Origin: Paracyclopina nana
Taxonomy: Eukaryota; Arthropoda; Copepoda; Cyclopoida; Cyclopettidae
Direction of reading: 5' to 3'
Assembly (NCBI GenBank): GCA_019096065.1
Contig: JAGUCH010000001.1
Location: 5,642,001-5,706,000, forward strand
DNA: 64,000 nucleotides
Shown here: piece after piece, positions 34,001 through 47,800 of the stretch
Layout of the letters: each line of letters opens with the position of its first letter
Numbering within the stretch: position 1 is the first letter of the stretch
Program-made: the position numbers and the translations under genes
The notes under the pieces: generated by a model
Told to the model about the DNA's origin: nothing
The model's database searches: none
Seen by the model: only the letters and a program-made list of their open reading frames with translations

Positions 34001-37000
34001 GAACAGCTTCTCGACTAAAGAGCAAAGTTGAACTTAAAAGTGAATTAGTAATGACTCTCCAGAGTTTGTCAAGAAAGCGAAGAAAAGATCACCCTGCTCA
34101 CATCTGGAAGGAAATGGTCAATTGCCTATTGACCAGATTGACGTGCTTGTTAACACCTGAGGCATGAAAAATCAGGACATGTTTACATTTTCTCTCTGTT
34201 TGTAGCAATATCAAACTAGGATGATGAATGATGAGCTAGCAGAAGAAAGCAACAACAAAGTAGGCGGAAGCACACTATCTTGGCTGAAACAGAAAACATT
34301 TGCCATTTTCTCCCTATACTATACTACAAAGGCAACACATTTCCTGGAAGCAAAAGCCCTGTAAAAACCGATTAAAGTTTTTCTAGCTTGCTATAGGGAC
34401 ATTACAGATTTTCTCTACAAGGCAAACAAAAATATGTCGAGTATGGTGACTTTTTTAGCAGAGAGTATGGTGCTTTTGCGTTCTAGGATACGTGGTCAGC
34501 AAGCTCTTATAAAGCCACATATGGCCAAGTAGACTTGGGGGCTGTTGAGTGTGCAATGCTTAGAGGGCGTTCTCATATTGGACTTTAGCTTACCAAAACC
34601 TGATTTTGGTTAACCAAAAACCAGTTTTCGGTAGGTAGCCACTACATAGAGCTTTACTAAAACCAGTTTTTGGTTAACCAAAATCAGGTTTTGGTAAGCT
34701 AATGTCCAATATGAGAACGCCCTTAGGTGTTCTGAACGGACAACATTTTATGCCAATAATCCTCAGTAGTTTCATTTTACTTTGGGAAAAATACGTCACA
34801 TTAATTGGAGTGAGGTCTGATTAAATTTGTTTCCCATTTCCTTTGGTTCAGTCTGGGAAATAGTTCCAGAATAAGGTTAGCTGAAGTATAAACTCGTTAG
34901 TGAGCTTACAGCCAGCATTAATCTAAGCCTTGTTACTCCGACTAAGCCTTATTGATTGAAAATTGAAGCCTACATGAGTAGAGAGGTCAACAGATTATGT
35001 TTTCTTCCAAACGTGGCATACTGTAGCTGGCTTGCACTAATGCATAATTTTGAATATATCATGGCCTAGCAGCTACATGTTTACTTTATGGCAGGAAGCA
35101 AGTTCGTGACTAAGAAGGCCAAAGTATGCATTTAAGTTAGCTTCGCACTTTTGAAAGCTTTCTGCAAAGATTAGCTTTCAGATTGCGGGGTCGAAAGTCG
35201 CAGATTTTCAACCACTTGAACGAATAGCTTGGCGCTTTTAATGAGCTTTAATGATCGAAATAGAGGCCGGACTCGCACATGTTGTTTGAGCAAAGAAACT
35301 CGAAATAACTGTCTATGCTAGTATAATATATAGTTGTCAAAGTAGCTGAATTCTCAGGGGATGGCAAGTTATTTCAAATAACTCAACCGGAATTCTGTTG
35401 TAGAACAACTAGGGCACAAGCATTAATTGTCATGTTTCTGTGCAAGTGAAATAAGCTGAGGTGGCAACAGTTACTTTTCCTGTTGGAACGGGAAATAAGG
35501 ATGGAGCTGAATTACTGCAGAAAGGACTCTGACTTCGTTTACTTCCTTTGAAGAACTAGGCACTGAATGGAAAATTTCCTTAAAAATTCCCACTCGCACA
35601 AGATTGTTCACCCTTCTCTGGAATCAACATTTGCTTTCACAAGCCGAAACTAATGAGGTAATTGTGAAAGTGGGACCTTTTTGACACAAGTCCTTCTCTC
35701 AGTGGGTCTGTGCTAGATTGTACACAGAGAATGTGTCCCAGATGGCAAAGGAGAAAAGGCTGGAGAAGAAAGCTGCCTCTGCCAAGCATTCCATGTTGGA
35801 ATAAAGTTGAAGCTGCTGAGAGAGCAAGCACAGAGAGAGGAGCCATTTTGCCCTCCTTTTATATAGACTCGGTTACTGTGCTAGCAGCCAGCTTCAACCT
35901 CCTTCCTGTTAAATTGAACCTAATTACGGCATAGCCTGCTAAAAACCACCATGTTCCAGCAGCGATATGGGTGCAAAAAGTCCACCCAGTTGGTCCTTAG
36001 GGGCGTCTCGAATGTCAAAAATAGCCTAGAAGCTTTTAATTAGGACTGTGCAAATATTTTCACAATTTCAGCGAGGGGAGCTCACGAGTATTTTCATAAC
36101 GGGCAAGGCCATAAACTCTCGAACAATGGGGCTACCGGTACAGTTAAGAAAAAGGCCGGGACTGAAGCTCTAAGATCAAAAGTGGCCGCCCGCAGCAAAT
36201 GTAATCAAAAAAGTATACAACGATCATCCAATTAGAAAATCATTTTAAAGCCTGCTCAAGTGCGCAAGTTTTAATATTTATAGAACCTATTTTTCATAAT
36301 TTGTGGGATTTAGATACCACTGATAAAATGATCTCGAAAGAAGGAAAAAAGCAAGCGCAAATACCATCGTACAACAACCAATACAAGCTACTTAAGCAAA
36401 CATGCATGCTGTTTCCAAAGCTATCATGCCTGATTATAACAGTTTCTATTCATGGAAAATGACAACACTTACTGTCTTCCTTTTTTTATTTGGTATTTGT
36501 GGCAAAAAGCCTCACTCAGACTAAGTAAACGTATATTAGAATGCATCGAATATTATCAGTATGTATTTCAATATTTGCTTTCTATACTGGTCTGACCTGA
36601 CCTCATTTGTGCATGTGTATTTACATCTGATTATGCAGAAAGAAACCTTTGCAGAATAAGGCTGTAGTAGTAGTAGAACACTGACCAAATACAAGAAAGC
36701 TTTCTGCCTTAGCTGTGATCATCCCATGGGATTTCTGTTCCGTCTTGCAATGCGTGTGTCGTGACAGACTCGATTTATCAAAGATGAGCTTATCCAATTG
36801 CCAAAGCAAGTGTATGAATGACGATCAATGCGTAATTCATTGCAACAATGATATTTGCCCTATAGCACACATTTTCAGCCTCGGAATCATCCGTTGCGCA
36901 GCTAACTTTTCGTCGTCGACAAGAATTTGAGTGGCATTTGCCTAATGGCTTGTTTGCGGCCTTGTTTGCAACCTAAACGTGTTAACCTATCAGGATCCTT

Positions 37001-38415
37001 CGCTTTTTTGCCCATTTCCACCACTTCTATGAAAGCAATCTAGAGCTGTTTCGGCTTTTCCAATAATAGTTTCCTTTCATGTCACCTTTGTTTGCCCTTG
37101 CTAAGCTTGAAATAAAAGCAAAAAGCCAAGCTGATCTTCTTGATAATTCGCACTAAAAAGACATTGTATCTCAGTTCATTGACTCTCACTGCACTGTTGA
37201 GCAACCACTTGGGTCAGGTGTTTTTTTTCTCCAAGTAGCATGGGTGATAAGTGGGTTCCCTTTGTTGCAAGTGACGGAGAAGCTGGGAAACAAAAGGTAT
37301 AGTAACCCCGCGGGTCTCAATTCTATTTGTCTGCCAAGACTCTGACAACCGGCCAACATATGAAGATGAGGCTTAAGGAACCATGTAAAACTTGCTTGTT
37401 TGGCAGAGAACAGATCTGTCAAAGAAAATGGGCAGCACCCAGATATACCAGCATCACGATGCACTATGGTGTGTCCATTTTCCGGCCGAGACTGCAAAAT
37501 AGTGAGCGTTTCCATGTAGTGGCTTTCCAACTGCACTTCTGAAACAATGAGTCCTCGCTCAGAGAGGCCGTTATAATGGCTGCAATCAGTGCTGACCGTG
37601 GATTGCTAAGTAATGAAAACATGCATATGCTTGCACACTACCAGCGTGCACATGGAAGGGCATTTCTTCATTTATATGAAAATGTATTTATGTATGGGCG
37701 TTCCATACCTTTTAATTATTCTATGCCCCCTCATGGCCCATTTTTCATTGTTACACCGCAATGAAGGCTTCCTGAAGGCTTGATTACGCGCGGAATGCTG
37801 CAAAAACACTTCTTATGCATTGGTGCCAATTACAGTATGGAAAAGTGCATTAATCATCACGCCCACCGCGCGTAATGCGTGCATATGGGCAATGATGCAC
37901 TCACCATACTCCATGCCAAGCTTAAATGAGCAGATGTGATTCTGGTTAAGAGAAAATTGTTCAGAGTAATGTTGGGCTCAAATAGATGCGAGTGGTCAGA
38001 GCCCGAATCTACGTGACCTGCATAGCATAAAATAAAGTAGGGCTGATTCTGATTGAAAACCCGCTCCTTCACAAGAGGCATGTTTTAATATGTGAGAACC
38101 TGTATATGCTTCTCATGCATATGATATGCTCATTGCGCGTCACGCCAGAGAACTCCAATTGCCTTGGAATTCTGCAGGTACTGTCAGGAAAAACGTAGCC
38201 GCTCCAGCCGGCAATAGCCAGCCCAGCAAGGTTCAGGCAAATGTCAAAACTTATGAAAGTGTCCAAGAAACTGGTTTCCTTGTGTAGATCTCCCCGCGAA
38301 CTTTGAGGCTTAGTTGAGCCTAGCTTATCTTTGGAAGAGAAACAGCTGAAAAGCATAATGGAGTCGGCTAAGGGTAAGAACTGAGAACAAACATTGGTGG
38401 GCAAAGTTAATTAGC
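31056..38415. other. 7.4-kb gene-poor interval
   Basis: I found no exon with a domain or consistent splice frame on either strand. Contents are AT-rich DNA, short purine/pyrimidine runs, a TATATATA tract near 31856, and the hairpin element at 34564-34723. Some receptor 3' UTR sequence and upstream exons of the rhodanese gene may lie here unseen. Confidence 0.5.
34561..34726. mobile_element. Hairpin MITE (about 160 bp)
   Basis: 34564-34628 and 34659-34723 are near-perfect inverted repeats, with a handful of mismatches over 65 nt, around a 30-nt loop. Ends read AGGGCGTTCTCATATTGGAC inward from both sides. The flanks are TAG on each side (34561-34563 and 34724-34726), a possible 3-bp target duplication. 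Inside each arm is a second palindrome (AAACC-GATTTTGGTTAACCAA). There is no coding capacity. Superfamily uncertain. Confidence 0.8.
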
Positions 38416-39458
38416 ATGCTGCTTTCCACAGAGATAAAATTTGAGGAACTGTCAAAGGCTATCGAGAGTGGCTCAGTCGTCGTGGTTGATGTAAGGAACC
38501 ACTCTGAACTCGAGGAGACAGGAAAACTTCCCAAAAGTCACTGTGTTCCCCGTAAAAAAGTTTTCATCCTTCTCTATCTCAGAGCCATTTCTAATCTGTC
38601 CTCTCTTCTTTAGTGCCTGAAGTCAAAGAGGCTTTTGCCATGGAAGAGGCCGCTTTTGAGGCCAAATACGGATTTCCAAAGCCTGACAAAAATATCGGCT
38701 CCAAAATGGTAGTAACTTGTCGATCAGGGCGACGAGTTCAGTCAGCAATCACTGAATTAGATACGTTGGGGTACTCAAATCTCACGTAAGTGATGCAGTA
38801 ATTCGATAACTACTGGATATGTTTTGGATGGGAAGAAAGTGCCTAGCAGAAGAAGATTCTGCTCTGCAGTAGCAGATAACGCCGAATAAGTAGCAAGATA
38901 TACTGCTACCAAATAATCTAGGAGTTGCTGTAGCTGAACTATTGAATTATGCAAATGAGTTCAAACTGAGTTTAGGTAAATGATATTTTGGTCGTGAATT
39001 GACTGCTAAAGTGGCCTTGATGCCCACAGACCTGGTTTGAAGCATTTATTTGTTTTTGCCGCTGAAAAACAATGTTTCAGCAACAGAGCTACTTTAGCAT
39101 TTGGTGAAGTGGAAATGAGGGCACTGTGGAAGCGTGAGTAGCACAAACCCTCCTCCATTTTCCCAGTTTTGTACAAAGTTCACTGAAGGCCGAACATAGT
39201 GGCCGTGAGAGAAAATACCAAAAGATGGGCTAGAAATTATTGACCATAGAGTAATAAGATGCATCACCGATAATAATACGAACGCATTTCCTTATGGCTT
39301 TATTAGCTATGTGGGAGCGCAACTTTTATTCACAAAAAGAAGCACAATATAAAAGCACTCAAGGCAACAAATACAACTTTTCCTTTTGCAGGGCCTATTT
39401 GGGTAGTTTCTTGGATTGGGCTGCCAACAATGGACCCACTGAAGCCTACAAGCACTGA
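38416..39458 (+). CDS. Single-domain rhodanese / thiosulfate sulfurtransferase (124 aa)
   Basis: Small sulfur-transfer enzyme of the Hsp67B2/TSTD type; carries persulfide sulfur on an active-site cysteine. Exons 38416-38551, 38614-38785, 39392-39458 (TGA); phases 1 and 2 match. Fold landmarks: VVVVDVRNHSELEETGKLP (strand A/B with the Asp-Val-Arg signature), SHCVPLPEV (helix start), and the active-site loop VVTCRSGRR with catalytic Cys81, then SAITELDTLGYSNL and the closing YLGSFLDWA. The spliced protein is the usual length for one rhodanese domain. An acceptor-like TTTCCACAG just after the ATG means the true first exon could be further upstream, changing the first five or so residues. AATAAA follows at 39511. 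Confidence 0.9.
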
Positions 39459-39510
39459 ATTTATGCAATGCCAATTTTGTAGGACCTCCTTCTACCCACA
39501 AAATCGAAAG

Positions 39511-39516
39511 AATAAA
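39511..39516 (+). terminator. Poly(A) signal of the rhodanese gene
   Basis: AATAAA 53 nt beyond the stop codon. Confidence 0.65.
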
Positions 39517-41850
39517 GCATTTACGTTCGTATCATCCATAACAGGCTCCCTTTGCTTTGTTCAGAAGATGCCAACTCAAGAGACTCAGAGCCATATAGTA
39601 GCAGTCGTGTAAGGGCTTTCCTTTTTTGCGACCAAGAGAAAGCCCGCTCTCCTTGACTCTCTAACGGCAATGGCAAGGTAATCGATAGAGCTTGGCGAGC
39701 CCGCCATTGCAATCTCGCACCGAGAAATGAACGACTCTTTGTTGCAAAGAGCGGAAAGAATGCACGAGAGCTATCACAACCTCTCGCTGTGACATTCAGA
39801 GTCCATGAAGCCTAATGTGGTTTTTAAGTGCTGACGACGCAGAGGAAACAATCTTGAGATTAGCTAGGACAGCATAACTTTGTGATTTATTCATTTTTTT
39901 GTTCGATTTTTGTTCTGCATTTGCTGAGTGTACCTTTGCGAATGCTAAACCTGCTCATCCGGACCAACGATATGAATAATGATCATGAAATTGTCAGGAA
40001 TCCGGAATCAGATACAGTGTTGAGGTGGGGATGAGCGCAGGCTTAGAATTCGCATCTTCACTTAGTGGCCCCCACGCTTCGCTTGCTCGGAAGGTGAGAG
40101 TTCGTAAAAAGGCACACATAAGATTTACTTGACATAGTTGATACGTACAGGAAATTTAAGGCGTAATGCTCATCAATTTTTCCAACTTGCTTAAAATATC
40201 TTAGTAATGTATAGTAATTTAGCAACATCCCCAAATCCTCACTTTAGTAAATTGTGGCATGTATCGTAGAAGTTTTTTTCCATTCCAGCATGTGAGAGAG
40301 AGAGAGCTTTTCTGGTAACTGCTGGTTATTTTTCAGCGTTCGGTTGGCAGAAAGATGACGTGCTTTGGCTACAAACAACGGACCCATCGTCGACCAAAAC
40401 CAAAGTGAGACAGTTTTCAAAATAAATTTAGGAAGTCAACTGATATCGGCAAGTATAGCTTATGCTTTTTTTTAGTTTTTTTCTGCCGATCGATGTATGA
40501 GGTTGTCTCAAATTTTTTGGCCAACTCCAGATCCGCTGATTGAGCCTGCAGCCTCTTGAATGCCGTCACCTAAAACGCAAACAACAATGTTGTCCTTTTT
40601 GTGAATTTTCTGCTGGCTCTTTTCAAAAAAATGTTGGGGCGGGGCAGAGGGTGGGACCGATAACGTGGACAGGGTCTTTGAAAGAGATGATGGCACGAAA
40701 AATGACTCGGAAGAACTTAGTAGTATCAATTTTTGCTTCAAATATAATGCTAATAGTAACAATGCTTTTTTTCCATCATCAATTGAAAAAAGGAGCTGTG
40801 CGATTTGTCTGAGGGGAAACCTTTCTCATCTAAAGAGATAATCACAGATTGACGAAGAGTTGGCAAAACAAATTGCATGTTGTGGAAGAAGCGTAATCGT
40901 AAATCGAGGGTGTTATTGTAGTAATATGCCAATAAATCAAATGCTATTTTTCCATAATTTTTCCACAAGACAATAAGATCAATTTCGCATTTTTTTGAGT
41001 AGTTGGTGCGGGAGGGTGGTTGGTGATGGATAAATGAGGTCTGTTTTAATTTAAGTGTGTATGTAGCAGCATGGCTAAGCAAATAAAAACAAGCAGTATT
41101 GTCTTGGCTGTTATTTGGCTTGGCGGGATGTGATTTTTTTGCGAGCAACAGAGAGCGTAGTTAATTTGGGTTGCAGAAATTGTTGAGTGGCAGGACAACA
41201 AAAAGCGAAACAACGACGTTGAATTGAATTGATGTCTACAAGAAGAAATTATTTTCAATAGTAGTGCTGGCTAAGAAACTCAGGAGGGAGGGAGGGGGAC
41301 ACAGCCCTATTTTTTCATTATGCTATTTTTGACAATAATAACCTTGTGGGAGAACCGGCCAATCTTGAGCAACGAAAACGAAAGAAAATGAAAAATTGAG
41401 GACTTTCTTCTTCTTCTTCTCTTTTTCTTACCAGAGAGCACCACTACCATCTTTCAAGATCTTCTTGCAGACAAGACACTGAATGAATTTTTCGTGATTT
41501 GTTTGGGTTTTCGACCAAGAGAAAAACTACTTCTGCGGAGTGAATTTTCACTTCTTCTTCTGGATTTTGGGTTACTTCACATTTTCAGAGTTGCCCAGGT
41601 TGTTAGCTAGTAATTTTATGTGTGTGTGTGTGTGTTTCAGAATGCCATCAGGTTATTTTGGAACAACAATGACAACAACATCTTGCTCGCTTGCTTCTTC
41701 TGTGTAGTTGGCGCGTCACTTATTAGGATTTTTGATGAACCTTTTTGCTCGCTGATATTGTAGTTTGATATTCCTTTTCTCACAGATTTTTCTTCTTTCA
41801 AAGTTATCATCATCATCATCGTAATCTTCGTTTGCTAATTCGGTGCTTAG
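39517..41850. other. Intergenic interval between rhodanese and ELL; no gene seen
   Basis: No supported exon. It contains simple repeats: a (TTC)n run near 41405-41421, (TG)n at 41619-41635 and (ATC)n-like sequence near 41806-41821. The last several hundred bases are expected to be the ELL 3' UTR on the minus strand. Confidence 0.5.
41619..41635 (+). repeat. (TG)n microsatellite
   Basis: Uninterrupted alternating TG over about 17 nt, in the probable 3' flank of ELL. Confidence 0.85.
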
Positions 41851-44800
41851 CTAGCTAGAAGCGGCCACAGGAATTTGCGAAGAACCTTTTTTTACAGTAT
41901 CACTTATTTGCCGTGTGTCATACTGATGCACAAGACCCTTGATATGTGATAATTTCTTGTGGAGATATTGGAACTCCTCTTGGTCACGTCGGAATTGACT
42001 GTCATTCGTCGTTTGGTACTCTTGCACGATCGCATTCTTGAGACGCTGAAAAGTGAAAGAGTAGAATTATGGGCAACGATCAAAGGGCATTAGAAAAATT
42101 CCTTATAGAACGATTACGCATCAGTCAAAGTTATGGTGGTATTACCACTTTAAAAGGAAAATGTACGTAATAGGTTCTAAAGAATCAATTATACTGATCT
42201 CGAGATTTCATTAGCGTGACTTAAAATAATCAGCAGCAGCAATAGGAGCGCAAATAAGGACCTCCGGAAGAAAAGATTAAGTTTTTGAGATTTTGGGTGA
42301 AGATGCGGCTCGTCTCGTCACTTTTAGTGGCTCCTCTACAAGCACACAAAGCATTGAGACCATCATAGTATTTAAAAAAGAGTGAGGCAACTAAGTGCTC
42401 TTATCGTTGTAAAGGTCAGTCAGCCGAACAAACAGCCGCACGTTTAACATTTGGAGCAGATCTTGCAATAAATTCTAATCACTGTGCACTGCTTTGAAGC
42501 AAACTTGTGGCCTCAAATTGTGAATTCATGCCCTTGATGCTCAAAAAGTGACTCGCGAAATCGGCATTTGCATCGATATCAAGCGAAGCAGACAAATGCT
42601 GCGCTCCCAGACTAACTTTAAAAGATGATAGGGAAAAATTATTTTCAATATTGGCCAATCGAGCGAGTCTAGCCAATAAGTTGAGATAGTAGTAATAAAA
42701 TTTACCTGGTACTCAGGAGAAGTGTCACTCGTATGATTCAACTTTTGCTGCAGCCTCACAAACCGCTGAGAAACCCGATTCAAATGTTTATGCAAGGCCA
42801 TATATCGCTCGTAATCATTGTTGAATTCGGCCTTGTACACCCTCCGTTGCTCGTCATTGGTGATCCGGACAAACTTGGCCCTCAAATCGTCTGAAGTGGC
42901 AGCAGCGACAGCCGTGCTCGGCTCACTTTTGCTGGTGCCACTAAACTCCGTCTTGAGCCATGCATTGGTCTTGCTTTCACCGCTCTCAGAGGCCAAATGA
43001 ATAGGACTTTGACCCATGGGGCTTAGGCCTGACCCTGGTCTGACGTAATTGGACACCCTCTTTTTCTTGGCGGCCATTTCACTGCTGAGTGGAGACACAT
43101 CACCCAAGGGCCGCTTTTGAGGCTGCATAGGCTGGGGCGAGGCTGGGTGTGAGGAGGAAGACGAGTGGCCGGAAGCTCCCGACCCTGTGGAGCCGTCGGA
43201 CCCCGGGGGCGTGAGATTTTGAGGCTTGCGCCTCCGGAAGGCCTGCTTTTCCTCCTCAGTGTAGAACTTCCAGTCCTCGCTCACGTCATTCCATATGTGC
43301 CTCAACAGGTGGTAGGTGTTGTCTTTCATCGTGGAGACTTGCTTGACGAGGGTGAAAATGTCTTTTCTCTCCTTTTCTCGCACTCCGTCTGAAATGGTGT
43401 CGGAAATTATTTTCATGACGCCTTGTAGCACGTGGGTTCGTTCCGGATTTTAGGAACAATCATAATCAGTGCACGGCGAGAATATTAATTCATAGGGCAA
43501 AATATTGGGTCTCAAGTCGAGGAACGTGACGAAATGCTCACCTCGGTTTAACCGGTCTATCAGCTCCGGTTTCTTGTAAGGTCTAACAGCCAGAAGGTGA
43601 ACGATCCGCTCCCTGAAAATCAAGCAGAAATGAATTATCAACCATTTCATTGACGATAAAGAAATTTGGAGCAAGCAAGGCGGGCCAATAAATCGGCACT
43701 GAAGAATTTATGAATGCATTTACAGGCTCCTTAAGAGTTTATAGGCTAGTTTGCAAATATTACCTTAGGGGTCGTTTCATGATCTCAGAGTTAACCGGAG
43801 CCCTCTTGTGCTTCGCCGAATTTCGGTCCAGCATGGGATGGCTGCCTGGGAGGAGGTTTCCATTGCTGGCCGAGGCCGGGGGCCGACTACCATGTGTGAC
43901 GCTAAATCTGTGGAAATCATTGGCACGTCCCGAGGAGAAATTGCTGCTCTTGTTGGCCAATATGTGCTTCCGGCTGACAATCTTGTTGCTGTTGACCAGC
44001 CCTGAGTTTCCGGTCCGGTCGATGTATCTCGTCGTCCGCTTTTCGTTCTCCTTTTTCACGTCCGACATTCGCTCACCAAACCTGACGAGCATAATTATAA
44101 TTAGTTAGAGTGTATCCAACAAATATAACGCTAATGCATGTTGCTCGAGGCTAAAAATAGAGCTGCTGGTGCGTCACTCTTTCAACTCCATGCATTGAGG
44201 AATGGGACTTGGAGGGAAAGGGAGAGGGAAAGGAGGTAAGAGCAGCAGCAACACCACCAGCCAAGATACGAGAAAAATAAGGAATGAATGGGTGGCTGAC
44301 GAAATAGCAATGAACCTCACCTTGTGTAGGCATCGTTAGTAGCTTGCACTTGGACTTTATCTCGTATGGGGCCAAGGGATTCCAGCGAACTGCAAACAAA
44401 CAAAAATAAACAGGTGAACTTACGTAGAATATTTCAATTTACTCTCTTGACAGCACTAAACAAAGACAACTACTCTGCTTCTAGAGCTTTTCTAGAGAAT
44501 TTGAGGATCAACACTGAACATTGTCAGCTTCCAAAAAAAGCCCAGAGCTGATACAGCTAATCGCGTCATTTATCACCTGCATTACTCTGGTAATGCGTAC
44601 GTAGCAGGCCTAACAGGTTGAAAAAATGTTGAGCTGGACACTGTCCGAGATGAAAAATAGGTTAATTCAACCTCTTTCTTAATAATATTTAGATATAACA
44701 AATACGATTATGTCAGTTGGATGGCAGACAACAGTAATTGGCCATTCTTTAATTTTGGCAACCACGGCTGCAATCGTTCTTTGTCTCAAAAAGCTGATAA

Positions 44801-47800
44801 AAAATAACATTTTCAGAGCTGGAAAAAAATCCGTTCTACAAATCCTGACAGAGCGTAGCAACAGATCTCGATATTCATCACAAATTGTGAAGAAAAGATA
44901 TTGGGGTTCATATCAGCAGTGCCCACCTTGTGGATTTGCTTGGCATTTTGGTCCCAAATGCAGCTCGAGTAGCAGCAGGAGCAGCTTTGTTCACGTATCG
45001 TCTCGTTTTTTAAGCAAGATCCCTTCCGCATGACGCTTAGCCAAGTTAAGCAAGCTGCTGCGGCCCACCACTGTGGGAACAGAAATAATTAACCCTTATG
45101 ATTGAATTGGGAGTCACCCCGAGCCTTAATGCATGAGCCGTATAGGTGAAATGCATTTACTCAATTTCTCTCCATGGCGCTGTATGAGCAAAGTTGGATG
45201 TGTGGTGCCACAGTGATGCATGGCAGTTCACTGGTTCCATGCATGTCCTGATCAGGCCAACCAGACTGACTGGCTTCTTGGCCAGCAGTTCAATATACTT
45301 CTACTGCTGCTGATATAAGCCCTGAGATATTAATTGCTCACAATATCACACACAGGACGACTGAGATATTCGTCGAACAATAGATTGTGGCCCAAACACC
45401 TACTACATTCTTTGTCTTGTCAATAAAAAAGATGGCCTAGAATCAAGCTCGGTAACACGTCATAAAATGGAAATGAATTTAAAATGCGTCAAGACGCCAC
45501 CTTGGAAACCAGATCAACCAAGTCCATTCAAGCAGCTCGAAAAGCTGTTGCCGCACAAAATATGAGTGGTTTGGACCTTGATCCGCAGCATAGTAGCCGG
45601 ATTTTAATAGCAAATAAATAATGTGAGCCTCGGCCAGCTTCTTAAAAAGAATTCTTGGTTGAGCCAGATCCACTAGAAGCTGCCACAGTCAAGCACTGTG
45701 GGGGGATGTGACCGAGAAAAGTTCCACTCTTTCCCCTCCTACGTGTGTGGGCTTTAGAGGTCGGTTGCCGACCCCAGTAGCAACTTCTGGCCATTTTTCC
45801 AATGAGCTAATTATCACACAGTGCAGCGGCGGCGCGGCGCGCGCTCCGGTTGGTTTTGGATGAAGTTTTGTCCGTATAGAGTTCGACCATGAAGTGGCCT
45901 TGGCTGGGATGTTCAACTCACAATAAAATGCCACTACAACATAGTATATATACTACGTACACCAGAGATGTGCACACAGGGGCTCAGCGAACTCGCAATT
46001 GTCCAGAACCGGCTTGCAATCATTACGCATGAGAGGGGCCCAAAAACAAACGAAAAAGTTGTGGCTACTCCGCTGGTTAAATTTCAATTACCAGACTCTC
46101 ATGGCCAAGCTGAATTGCAAAGACTTGAGACAGCAGCTAGCAGCTTTGTGTGACGCTTCATCGAGCCATTGGTCAGTCAAAATGTCAATTAACTGCAGAC
46201 GCAATTAGATGCTTGCACTGCTGCTGCTGCCTTTTAAATCCCTTTGGCGCAAGCAGCAACTAAATGACTTCGTGAGTTCAATCTTTGCATAATTGCCTCT
46301 CTTTGCAGCTACAGCGCAAGATATTTCAGCTGCCAAGAGCAGAAAATGATCAAGCTTAGCTATGATCTAGAAAGGTTAATTGGAAGCAGAAGAAAGGGAA
46401 ATTTGATTTGGAAAATGCTTCTTTTGCAGGCCCAAAGTGGACGGCAAGACGAAGTGCTTGAAACAGGTACTAGGCAGGAGCAACGCTCATTTTCTGCCAT
46501 AATAGCCCGAGGCTTGGCAGTCAAAAGATGAAGTTTTACACTTGTGCACCAAATATACAAGTGTAGTTTCGAGATTGTTACCGCGTGCATTTGTACGATA
46601 ATAAGTTTGTATAGTATTCAGCTTTTCCATGTACGTGCCATAAGGAATCCTTCCTCCTTTTATGCAACTTTAGTCCTTGGAATTTTTGCATCTCCCCTAA
46701 AAAAGCTAAACTGGTTTTTCATTCCTAAGAATCTAGGAATTTTCTCATCTCTACGAGAAGCTGATCTTTTCCTAACGATGAGAGGTGGCCAAAAAATGCT
46801 TTAAATTATCTTGATCTAGGTGGGCACTCAAGTCCAAAATAGCAGGCTATATTTAGGCTGTGTTATGGAGGACAAAAAAATGCTATTTTTGCTTCACTTC
46901 TACAACTTATGTGGGCACAATATGTGCTCTGAATTCAGCTAATTGCGATTAGTTGAAGAAGCGGAAAAAAGTGCTGAGCTAGAAATTGCACATGCGCCGA
47001 TGATGCATTAGAGCTCAATGTTCTTTGCCACGTTGTAGTGAAAGGCTGAACAATTTTCGAAGCGTGCAAGCAACAAAAATCAAGGATCTTGCTAAGTTGC
47101 ACCATTCAAAGCAGCAGCTGACAGAAATAACGAATCAGCTTACAAGGTTCAAAGCTTCACCTTTCAATAGCCAGCTAATGCACAGGGCCAAAATGGAAGA
47201 AAAAATCACGGCAGCATTGAACAGTCGTCGATTATGACGAAATTGCTTCGAATAATCTCAATCATAAAAGTACTGTTTCATATGGACTTTTTCTACAAAT
47301 AGGATCCATTTCAATTTTTGCCATTTGAATTTGTGTCATCAGGCTGCTTCAGAAAAGGACAAAACTAGGATGATGTGGGCCTAAGTACATTCGACAGACC
47401 TATCGAAGTTGCTGCTCTGATGAAAACAGTTTGTTTCAGCTGTAAAACTAGATTCTACATGCGTGATAATATCGAATGAATGCTGTTGCCTGATTTAGAA
47501 CTTAAAAAACACTTTTTTTGGGAGCTGATCAATGCACTTATTTACAAGTGAGGGGGGCAACTCTTAAATGATTGCTTACTTGTGCCTCTTCGATTGAAGG
47601 CATTCGAAGCTCCCTTGGGCGCCATTTTGCTCCTCAATGGACGAAAGGCTGAATGTGAATTGTCTGAGGCCTCCATTGCCAGCCTCGTCGACGACAGGAA
47701 CGGCAAAAGTCTGAAACGTGAACAGAATTGTCGATTGTTAATCACGATTGGGCGAGAACACGTTGCAGCCAGCAACAATTATTATATTCAATAGGAAATG

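Noticed and set aside
36715-36930. Cys-rich 71-codon plus-strand frame resembling a small secreted peptide
   Set aside because: No signal peptide, no regular cysteine framework, no splice or promoter support.
37782-37876. Short inverted words ATTACGCGCGG / CCGCGCGTAAT suggesting a mobile element
   Set aside because: Only 11 nt each, no target duplication and no second copy seen in the window.
44710-45033. 107-codon plus-strand frame inside ELL intron 2
   Set aside because: No recognisable domain, composition like flanking intron, no splice or poly(A) support.
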